DNA of 64,000 nt from positions 4,857,865 to 4,921,864 of the forward strand of contig OY718806.1 in NCBI GenBank assembly GCA_963070105.1, in the 5' to 3' direction. The position numbers and the translations under genes were made by a program. The notes below the pieces were generated by a model. That model was given only the letters and a program-made list of their open reading frames with translations, searched no databases and was not told the origin of the DNA. Source of the DNA: Litomosoides sigmodontis. Lineage: Eukaryota; Nematoda; Chromadorea; Rhabditida; Onchocercidae. Shown piece by piece: positions 35,601 to 64,000 of the stretch (its first letter is position 1; the number at the start of each line of letters is the position of its first letter).

Positions 35601-38600
35601 GTGTTTCAAGATCGGACCATTCTCGCATAACCTATATAATTTCTTGATTACTACCAAAGTCATATAACGATTTAAATTTCAGATTATGCTTAATCATGAA
35701 GCTATAGAATCTGCAAAAATACTTTATTCATTTTAGCGCGATGTCGTTTTTCAACGCGCTGCTGCGCTTCCTTGAAACGCTCATGTTCGTTGACAGGATC
35801 GGACATCTTGAAATATGGGTCTTGCAAAACACTCTTAGCCGGAAGATCCTTTTCGTCATCTAAATAAAACACAGCTAAATTAATAGCCAAATACTGCTTC
35901 AATAACTACAAATTAGAAAAAAAACTACTAAAAATTCCACATACCATCATCGGAATCTTCAGCATATTCACCATCATCGTCATCATCATAGTCATCATCA
36001 TCATCATCGTCTTCAGTTTCCTCTTCTTCCAATTTCTTTTTCTCTAATTCTAAACCTGACTTCATCAAAAAAGACCTATCGCATCATTCGTGAACAAGAG
36101 AATACAATCGAACTCCCCGTATTTTACGTCTTGGAGAATTTTCAGCATTAATAAAGGAAGTAACAATAATACCTTCAGTTTTATCATCCCCTGGACAGCA
36201 AACAAATTCAACCCCGGTAAAAAGATCTAACCCACAGGGTTCAAGAACTGCAAATGAACGCACTGCCATTCGCTTATCATTGACAACCTAAAATTAGAAG
36301 TTACTTAAAAACTGTAAAGAAAAGGCTGGAAAACTTAATACGTCCATGGCATCTTTAAAATAACAGTAGTGAAAACTCCCGAAAATTTCTGGAGGCGAGA
36401 AAACTGAATCTTTTGAAAAGATAAATAAGAGTTAAATATTACGGTGATAATTCTAACAAATGTGTAAACTAACTTTAGTTTTACACTGTTTGTACGCAGC
36501 ATCTTTCCAGTGTGCATAATCACTGCATGACTGACGATCATTGATATGTCCAAATCGACAACCATGCGGCACTTGAAGTGCTTCCGAATGAAATTCGCCA
36601 ACTGAATACAATTCAGAACTAATTCTTTTCCTTGATCATCTGATTAAGTAAATCATTCTACGTTACGCATATCAATCAAGAAAATGAAATCATATGACAA
36701 GAACGGAAAAGCAAACTTACTAATACATTGGTAAGGCCTCACGGTATGCGTCCATTTACATGGTGAACCTTGCTCATGACACCACCCAGGAATTTCCACC
36801 TCATGCGAATACTCCACTATATTTGTAACGTCTAATTTTGGATATGCCTAAGACGCCAAACATTTTCATTAAAACGGTATATGAGTCATATACAGAAATC
36901 AAAATTTCAACTCTTGAACAACGAATTGGGATATAAATTGTCGAGTCTGGCAACTTCAAAATTCACGTCAGCCATGTAGTAGCTATGCATGCTATTAACC
37001 GATTAGATTTTTTGTCCACAGTATATAAAACAACTTCGTTAATAAATCACACTTCAAAAGTACTGATTATATCTCGAGAAGTCCAACAACAAAAGGAAAT
37101 ACCTCCACCGGCTAAGAAAGACTATCTATATTCAGTAGGAAAACCGAAATAGGGAACGAAACGTAAGACAAACAAGTGGAGCAATAAAACGCAGCCATCC
37201 AACTTTCAGAGAACCTGTTCGCATTAAAACGAAATGAGTCAATCGCAAACAGTGTTACAACTACTGCTACGAAAATAAAAGCAATGACAGTGAAACAATA
37301 AAAGGTCAAAACAAATATTATAAGCGATAGAAAGATGTTTGAAGCAAAAAAACGTATCAAAATGAATGCAGTGACTTTGGCTGCAATATAACACCTGTCG
37401 AGAAACCCGAAGTGTAACGGGAAGTACGTTTATTATCAGTATTGTACGTAATATTCTTATCCAACCATTCATTTAAATGTAATCCATTCATCCAACACAC
37501 ATCGTATTCTCCCAGCCCCAAATGCTAGTTAATCCGTTGTATACAATGTGCTATGCATTGTGTTAGCACCAAACTGCTTCTCACATCTTATCAATCCATG
37601 CATGTAGCGATCACTCAGTTCACCGAGCAAGCGGCCCCCCTTATCACACATTTGGGTCATGTAACAAAGGGATGCTTCTCCTTCGACGGAAGCTGAAGAT
37701 CAGATAGAGCCGTTTGAAGAGAGATTTGGGTGCGGTCGGGTTTTCTCGTCGCTATTACATTCACTGTTGTAACGAATAAGTATTCATACTAAGCTTCCAC
37801 TACACTATCAACCATCAACGACCAAGCAAACTGCTCCGAACAATCTACTTTTTCACAACAACACCAGCAATTTATTTAATCTGCTCACAAGACCTGTAGA
37901 TAAACAACTCAATGTCTTGAATACTAATATTAAAAAAAAATTATGATACCCTTCATCTTTTGAAAAAATAACTACGTGAATGTTTAAGTCTGGTCAGTCA
38001 CAGGAAGAAAAAGGAATGTAATACTCACTAACTTAACACGTCCTTTAACTTGGAGAAATAATTAATTTTTGAAAGATTCTTAAAAAAGAACAAGTGATGA
38101 ACAAAAACGAGAATTAAGGAAAAGCAACTTACTTTTCGGCAATATTTTAATATATCGAGCTTTCCACTAAGGCATGTTGCAAGACTACTGGGATCGCTCA
38201 TCCATGCTCCATCTTCCCCCATAAATTTGTTTCGGAAACCACATTCAAATGCAACCAGCGGAACAAACTTCTCATGCTTCTTTTCTTTCCGTGAGTCTGT
38301 GTTAGCAACGACATTCTAAAGACGAGAGTGAAATTATTACAAAATCTTCGAATTTCTGCAAAAAACTCTAGTTCACACTGGAATTAAGCAGTACATTAAC
38401 AACATGTTTATAGGACTGTAAAGCAAGACGTTTACTTTCCCGAAATATACAATAACGTTCCAAACAATCAAAAAGATGAAAATTTCAAACAACGGTGTAA
38501 ACGTAACGGTTGGAAATTATTGTAAGTTGTAACATTCAATTAATAGATTTGAGATAAACTACAACTTTTGTAATTCTTAAGCTCTTACTAACAGTTCCAA

Positions 38601-38984
38601 TTAACATCATTTTTAATGGCTACCGGTTATACAAAGCATTCAAACCACAACTACGTTAATGTTTGACAAATGATATTATAAAGAACAAACTTAAAATTAC
38701 GAAACTACTGTTTATGGCATACTGCAACGTCTGCCAGCTATCATGTACACTGTAGGTTCAATTTAATTAAAAATATTAAGAAGCATTTGTGGGCAAATTT
38801 TGACGGTTGAAAGTTTGGCTTCACTTTTCGCCAGAAAAGAAAATAAGCCCTCATCTATACACTTCTAAATACCAATTTACGATCTAAATATATTTTAAAA
38901 AATAAATACGCAAACCTCGATGTATGAATATAATGAGAACTGTACGATCAACAGCAGAGACACCATCAAACCACCCCCAGCCAT
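32644..38984 (-). CDS. apl-1: Amyloid-precursor-like protein APL-1
   Basis: Eighteen phase-consistent exons give 723 aa: 38916-38984, 38133-38315, 36721-36847, 36474-36601, 36173-36287, 35945-36055, 35723-35859, 35521-35631, 35345-35443, 35007-35084, 34786-34860, 34508-34634, 34238-34347, 33928-33999, 33410-33637, 33176-33337, 32917-33060, 32644-32739. Order: signal peptide (MAGGGLMVSLLLIVQFSLYS); E1 domain with 12 cysteines (growth-factor-like part with CLSGKLDILKYCRK, copper-binding part with PGWCHEQGSPCKWTH and VEFVCCP); acidic linker (207-245); E2 helical domain (QDPYFKMSDPVNEHERFKEA to RYIDLRINGTLAMLRDFP); second acidic stretch (515-590); one transmembrane span (LLLIFISVATVVFITFAIVL); short tail GFIEVDICTPGERHVNGMQV ending with the endocytic motif YENPTY. 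The length is close to C. elegans APL-1 (686 aa). The juxtamembrane region shows no recognisable amyloid-beta sequence, as in other invertebrate APPs. The ATG lies four bases inside a TTTTTCAG acceptor, suggesting SL1 trans-splicing. Confidence 0.98.
36848..38132 (-). other. large intron 2 of apl-1
   Basis: A 1285-bp intron separating the two subdomain-coding parts of E1. Part of it (37500-37750) is less AT-rich than the rest. No exon or RNA gene is apparent inside. Confidence 0.7.
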
Positions 38985-47890
<8,906 letters not shown>

Positions 47891-48540
47891 CACACATTAC
47901 TTAAATCATTTCAACAAATAATAATGAGACTACTCTCATACCGTTAAATTATATTCAATACTTCCACGTAACTGTTACAACTAACGTAAGAACCGGTGAA
48001 AGTTTCTACACTCCACAGATTTCTTCTTATTCGCTATGTTGATATCGATATTTGTAAAAATCAAAACTACGCCTATTCCTCAATTAATAAAGTTTTCCAA
48101 ATTCAACAAGTAGGTAATGCAGGCAATTATTGTTTATCCGGATGGCCTATTTATTTATTTTCAGGATGAAAAGTAAAAATGAATGAGTAATATTCCGAAC
48201 GTTTTGACTGTTTGGCTGACCAAGGTGAAATCACCGAAACACATACTGCAAGCAGGGATGGGCGGTTGTCATTATAGGATGCTAACAATGCAGGCTTTTC
48301 TTCTCCTAGCCGAAAAGAGAGAAATGAATGGATTATTGAGGTAGTTGATTAGAACAGAGCTAAAGCGAAAGAGAAACTACTTTGTTACGCCAGGCCATCG
48401 AGTAGCTTGCATTTTATAAACAGAACAGAAGAGCGGATGCAACCAAGGGAGTAGTGGATTGAAAACAGCGGTGCCAAAAGAAAATCAGCTCTTCACAGGA
48501 CGAATTAAAACCACAAAAAACGAGATTTTTGAGATGTAAA

Positions 48541-48623
48541 GATATGCGCGTGCGTGTGCGTGTGCGTGTGCATGTGTGTATGTGTGTGTGTGTGTGCGTG
48601 TGTGTGTGAGTGCGCGTGCGTCG
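48541..48623. repeat. (GT)n/(GC) microsatellite
   Basis: An alternating purine-pyrimidine tract of about 80 bp, mostly GT with GC interruptions, in non-coding sequence; such tracts can adopt Z-DNA. Confidence 0.85.
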
Positions 48624-49202
48624 TAGCCATCCATCACTGCGAAGCCGAACAGATGATCTGTTTGCTGCTCCACCATCACCACCGAGAGGGAATATCGATC
48701 CCGAATCGAAACTTCAACACTTCTTCAAGATGAAACTCTGCTCATCCATCGCTTCTTTTCAGCTAATAAGAAAACAAAGAAGTGGATGCAAACTTATGAC
48801 TCTTTTCGAATGCTTTAATTTCTTTCCATCACAAGAAAAGTTTCTCTCTCAAGTCTGCTTCCTGCAAATGAAATAAATTAAAGTGCTGACAAGTGAGAGT
48901 AGCTGGATAGATAGGGTTCCATAACGTCACTAATCTCAGCTAAAACTCAGGTGCGTGTGGCAGGTGAGGGAAGCGTTTTCAGAGTGACTATGTTTGTTTC
49001 CCTTTACTAGATGATCTATGTGTGAAAAAGAATGAAAGCAATCACTGAGAAACAGTAGGAGAACCAGTTTAGGTATAACAATTCCTTTCTTTTATTGCTA
49101 TCTTCGGTCGCCAAATTTCAGACGAATAAATCTCACATTTCACTCTCCGTATTATAAAATTCATACGAAAGGCTACTTGCATTATTGCGCCAGGAAGGAA
49201 AT

Positions 49203-49766
49203 TTATGGAGCGACGATAAATTTGGAAATAAGTTGCGGACGTAAGAGAAATGGATGCCTCTCTCTTAAAGAAGAAGGAACAGTGTGAAACGTGAAATGTC
49301 GTGGTAGTAGTAGTGGTAGTGGCACCGATGAAGGTGTTATAATGGACAAGGACTGCAACCAAGGACAACCAAGGTAGTTAGTTACATCTGTACTAGCGAC
49401 AGTAATGGGATGCGGCGGTGAAGCAGAGGAATTCAGGATAATGGGATGACAAAGGAGAGAAAGAGGTTCACGGCGGTGGCTGGGCAGACGGACCAGTAGG
49501 GAGCGGAGTGAAGAAGTGCATCGTCTCCAGTTGTTCCAAATGCATAGCACTGACGGAGGACGTTTGCAGTATGACGACGAGGTACTACTGCGTATGAAAA
49601 CAGTGAGGAGTTGGAGTTGAAGGAGGAGGCTTACTCTCAGGTTGAATAACCCATCTGAACAACAAGCAAATTTGCATACAGCAAGCATGCAATTTGCAGA
49701 ACTTCTGTACCACTCATTCCGCACACTATTTCTATATGCCAAGTGCAGTAAAGGTAAAAAATACAT
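49203..49766 (-). CDS. 187-codon open frame, probably not a gene
   Basis: The longest non-repetitive uninterrupted frame in the window. It starts MYFLPLLHLAYRNSVRNEWY and is rich in Ser, Leu, Arg and Pro. I recognise no domain. The opposite strand is rich in GGA/GTGG words, and the length can be explained by local GC-rich composition, which lowers stop frequency. No splice or trans-splice acceptor is obvious near the start. Confidence 0.15.
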   Translation of the reverse strand: MYFLPLLHLAYRNSVRNEWYRSSANCMLAVCKFACCSDGLFNLRVSLLLQLQLLTVFIRSSTSSSYCKRPPSVLCIWNNWRRCTSSLRSLLVRLPSHRREPLSLLCHPIILNSSASPPHPITVASTDVTNYLGCPWLQSLSIITPSSVPLPLLLPRHFTFHTVPSSLRERHPFLLRPQLISKFIVAP

Positions 49767-49772
49767 ACCGTG

Positions 49773-49798
49773 TTGTGTGTGTGTGTGTGTGTGTGTAT
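49773..49798. repeat. short (GT)n tract
   Basis: A run of about 26 bp of GT units, in non-coding sequence. Confidence 0.8.
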
Positions 49799-49920
49799 GC
49801 GTGTCTACCTGCCAGTCTTTCTGTGAGCGTATTATGGACGTTTACGTTGTTGGCAGAATGTATCCAAACACAGCGGAAACATTGACCCCGTTGAATTGCT
49901 CCCTTTGCTGCGATCTTGGG

Positions 49921-49980
49921 TGGAGATGGGGAGAGGGAGAAAGAGAGAGAGGGAGAGAAGGAGAGAGGAGAAAGGAGAAA
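49921..49980. repeat. GA-rich purine tract
   Basis: About 60 bp almost entirely of G and A (GAGAGGGAGAAAGAGAGAG type). A similar purine tract occurs at 55764-55820, and a pyrimidine tract (CT-rich) at 16326-16375. Confidence 0.8.
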
Positions 49981-52949
49981 GCAGTGAGTAAATGAATAGA
50001 CAAGTGCACTCCATCACTTTTTCTCACATCATTCGTAATGAAATCAAATCATTTCGTGGGCCATCCGTCCCGGTGTCCGGAATGGCGGAGTCGGATTTCG
50101 GAAAGGCAGAGGCGGATAGGAGTGAATGTTAGGTATGGATTAGTGTTGTAGTTTCAGTATTTACTAATGGCTATAAATATTATCAATTAAATGCTTACAT
50201 TTTATGTGGATTAATGGCTACTAACCTATAACCGTCAAAAGCAGCAAAGAGTAAGCAGAAGGGATTTAAATTAATAAAATTTAACTATACTGCTTATTGT
50301 ATTTACGAGAATTGTAATCGCAGCAGGAATTAAGGCATTTAAATTACAGATACTCATGCTGTACAAGAAGGACACAATTTCGTTAGCGTTTAATGCGCTT
50401 ATGTAATATTAGGTTAGAGGTTTTTCATCGTGTCCGCATGAATATACATACCTATTACGTTGTCCTTCCTGCAAGTTTCCATGGATGTTATAGGAAGCTG
50501 TGCGTCTTAGTACGCAGACGATGATAATGACTTCAGAAAGGTTTACAGTCACTTTGGGAAAATGTTCATGAAGGAGTAGGAAGAGAGCGGAGGAAGTAAT
50601 CCGATGGGTACTAAGACACCAACACTAATACAATCCAAACCACCCCAAAATGGTAAATCGGAATGTTTTCCAGAACTCATCTTGTTTTATATTAAGCATT
50701 TGTGCCGGAGATGGGAGTTGCAAAAACAGTTTCAAAGAAAAGTCAATTACCTCGTCCAAACGATTCGAGTACGAACGAAACTGATATTATTTATGAGGAA
50801 AAGTTAGGCAAATAAATTGATAGTAATTTAGAAAATATGTGCTACTGTCTTCTCACTTTCACTTTTCTAAAAGGATGGAAGTGAAACAACAGAGTTATTT
50901 TTGCAATGCTTCAAGTCTTGAATTATTGTTGGTTCAGGGCTATACTAATTTTGAACTGGAATTTAATGATAATTACGTTCTAAGTAGTGTTAAAAATCTG
51001 CTCATACAATTTTAATAAAAGCACATCAAGGATTTATTCCAACTGAACTTTCCTCTCAAAATTCGTCAATCTGTGGGGTCAGAGAAATGCTGTGTGATGC
51101 CTATGCCTGATGCGAAGAAAGCTTTTTCAACCAAATTCTCCTGCTTTAACTTGGAACAGGAGTTGAATGGTCGACAAAATTTCTGATTTATAAACTTCAA
51201 ATTTTATAATCGTGAATGGATGGTTTGATCTCTTTATGATTAGCACCCACTCTGAAATGAGTAAATGAAATAATTCGCCGCACTGCGCATCGTAAAGTGT
51301 TATTTCCGTGGATACTGCTATTTTGCACATTGTCAGTTCGAGAGAGAAGTCCATCTGTTAACTGATTCCTAATTAAATTTTCAATGCCTTCTCAATTTTA
51401 ATAGCATTTACTTCCTCTATTCCTTTCATGTTCATGCTCATGAGACAGTATAGCCCGATAACAGGATGAACTAATGGATTTTCGTCTAGTTCCTTCAAAT
51501 AGCACGAAATAAAGAATTATGCAACCCGAACGACATGCTACCGCATTAATCAGGGTAGCCGTCAAATCTCAAGTTCCTTTGAGGTTTGAGTGCGCTATTA
51601 TGTGATTTCTTCTGATAAAAAGAAAGTGATAAATTATGCAAATTAGGTGGAAATGGACATTTGTTTCCATTGCTCAGCTTTCCTAATAATGCGCAGAAAT
51701 GTTTGAAATACGTGCGTGGTGCTGGAAAATTTAATAAACCAAGGAGTAAATGTATATTGAATGGTTGTGAAGTATTGAAAAACGCGCATAAAATCATGTA
51801 GTGATCATCTAATAACACTGATGTGGGAGGGAAAATGTATACAACGAGCACAGAGATCTTTAATGAAGCGCTGTAAAATGAGGAAACTTTTTATATACAC
51901 GCCAATTCTATCAGTACAACCAATAACTCTTCAGTTCAAATTATGAGAATATAAGAGGCTTATTCATCAGTAGCAGCTAACTAATTCAGCACCTGTATGC
52001 ATGTTCGGTACTCGAAAAAACGTCCAATCATCATAATCTTCCGAAATTTTTACTTGTCAGTGTTTATAAGTATGTCAGAGTCCACCATTTCAAACGATAT
52101 GTTTAGTGAATTAAATTCATAAAAAAAACATATCAGAAACAATTTTTAGCTAGAAAGGAAATGAAATGTGATTAGTCGTAAAAGAATTGTTGAACAAAGA
52201 AAATAAAGATGAGTACGCGATATATCACACTGAATATTCTTTCATTCACTTTGAAAAATTATCGAAATCCCAACCCTGCAAGACATGATCCTTCCACTGC
52301 AACGAATAAATTCAAAACAACAACTGAGTGAACATTTATATTAAAGTTTTCGGATGTTAAGATTTTCATACGCTTCAAAAATTCTAAAACTATCTCAAAC
52401 TTTCCAACTCCTCGTAAACTAGATGTATCCGCCATTTCCCCTCGATTATTCTAAATCTTTCTAAAACTTCAAGAAACTATAACTACTTCACTCATTTTTA
52501 TGTATATCGAAATGAACAATAGTTTGATTGTGTGTAAATTTGTTGTTTTACAAAAACAGAATGAAGATGTCTCTTCAATAGTTTATACCGACAGTAATAC
52601 AAAGCGCAACACACGCTATAAATTTTAAAAACAAGAAGTTATTTTCACCAAAATCCATAATTGAATTTGTATTAAAACGTTATCACAAAGTAAGATTGTG
52701 TTTGGCAACAAAAGCAATGATAAATGTTCATTAAGCTCAATGATTACATGGTCTTAAAGACATGAAACGACATTTTGAATTTCAAACAAACTGAAACCAG
52801 GAAAAAGTATACTGCCAACATGCCAGGTTCTTTTAATTCCAGTGGATACTTTTCGTCATAGCTAACAACTAATAAGATAGAAAATGAAAAAGTTAAGCCT
52901 ACTAAGGCACATACGATGTCAGGCAAAAAAATTACAGTCAATCACAGAA

Positions 52950-63416
<10,467 letters not shown>

Positions 63417-64000
63417 TGGAAATGGACGTCTGCGATGACGGATGCTTTCTCGTTCCCTTAGCAAATGATGAAGAAAGTGGAGGTGTTGTCGACGAGGGCC
63501 AGGCTGTTGCTGCTGTCGATTGAGTGGTCGCGACTGTCCAGCTCAGTGCGCTGCCCACAGCAGTCCCACTCGTGTAGCCTCTTCTCCCTTTGCCGTTTGG
63601 CAATGCCGAAGCTGCCGTAACCACAGAGACATCGATGTCTTTCCAAATTTCAGGACGGAGGAAGGAAGAGGAAAGACAGACGCGCGACATTCCTTTACTA
63701 CTTCTCACTCTGCAACACTATAATAATTCCCGCTCTCGCGTACATCACCCAGTACCCTTTCCTTCCTCCTGCAAGACCTTATCCGCTCTCTTTCATTCCT
63801 TTCCTCCCATTTAATTTAATATTCGATGACGTTCAACACACGTATAAGCAGTGCAATTGCACAACCTCCATATGCTCCCGTCTGGAGAGGTTGATTAAAC
63901 TTGAGCCGCAGCTTTGAAATGATGATGAAATATTTCGTTGTTAATTCTATTCCTTTGTAATTGTAGGAGCAGCCTGTATAAAACGGTGGAAATGGAGTGA
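63417..64000. promoter_or_regulatory. 5' flank of the Ser-rich gene
   Basis: The block 63430-63720 is GC-richer than its surroundings and open in several overlapping frames on both strands, the usual look of a promoter/5' UTR in this genome. The minus-strand frame that continues into the first coding exon is open back to about 63533. The remainder up to 64000 shows nothing identifiable. Confidence 0.4.

Noticed and set aside
48335..48400. let-7-like word (TGAGGTAGTTGATTAG) on the plus strand
   Set aside because: Only about nine base pairs, two of them G-U, can form with downstream sequence; no proper 20-bp hairpin.

Overview
The window looks like nuclear DNA from a nematode, most likely a filarial/spirurid parasite. 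It is AT-rich. Genes are split into many exons of about 50-300 bp with GT...TTTTCAG-type introns. Several start codons sit a few bases downstream of a splice acceptor with no upstream exon, as expected for spliced-leader trans-splicing. The proteins are nematode/metazoan (APL-1, HMX/MLS-2, IBTK, NOG1, RRP8). I see no rRNA, tRNA, CRISPR array, transposase, reverse transcriptase or virus-derived gene.

Layout: 1-1942, non-coding, with a near-perfect 101-bp foldback and a GT microsatellite. 1943-3932 (-), an RRP8-type rRNA methyltransferase. 4462-8098 (-), the nucleolar GTPase NOG1, in tandem with RRP8 and probably co-transcribed. 8.1-13.4 kb, non-coding. 13426-19709 (+), an HMX-class homeobox gene resembling mls-2, with a microsatellite-encoded Asp tract beside the homeodomain. 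20782-28039 (-), an ankyrin/RCC1/BTB protein resembling IBTK. 28781-29861 (+), a small single-pass membrane protein with an MXRA7-like C-terminus, divergent from the IBTK-like gene. 29.9-32.6 kb, non-coding, with small duplications. 32644-38984 (-), the complete 18-exon amyloid-precursor-like gene apl-1. 39.0-52.9 kb, a gene desert upstream of apl-1 holding a perfect (AGT)508 array of 1.5 kb. 52950-63416 (-), a long Ser-rich protein with a basic segment and C-terminal coiled coil that I cannot assign to a family, with a likely internal alternative promoter.

Functionally, RRP8 and NOG1 are both ribosome-biogenesis factors and form the one plausible operon. The other genes have separate roles: a homeodomain transcription factor, a signalling/ubiquitin-adaptor-type BTB protein, membrane/secretory proteins and a cytoskeleton-like scaffold. 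As I recall, the C. elegans orthologues of apl-1 and mls-2 are X-linked while T07A9.8/T07A9.9 (RRP8/NOG1) are on chromosome IV. Finding both types within 40 kb fits the known fusion of Nigon D with the ancestral X in filarial nematodes.

Exon boundaries were read by hand from splice sites and reading phase. Those of nog-1, apl-1, the RRP8 gene and the MXRA7-like gene are phase-consistent throughout. The HMX gene, IBTK-like gene and Ser-rich gene each contain one or two uncertain junctions, noted in their entries.
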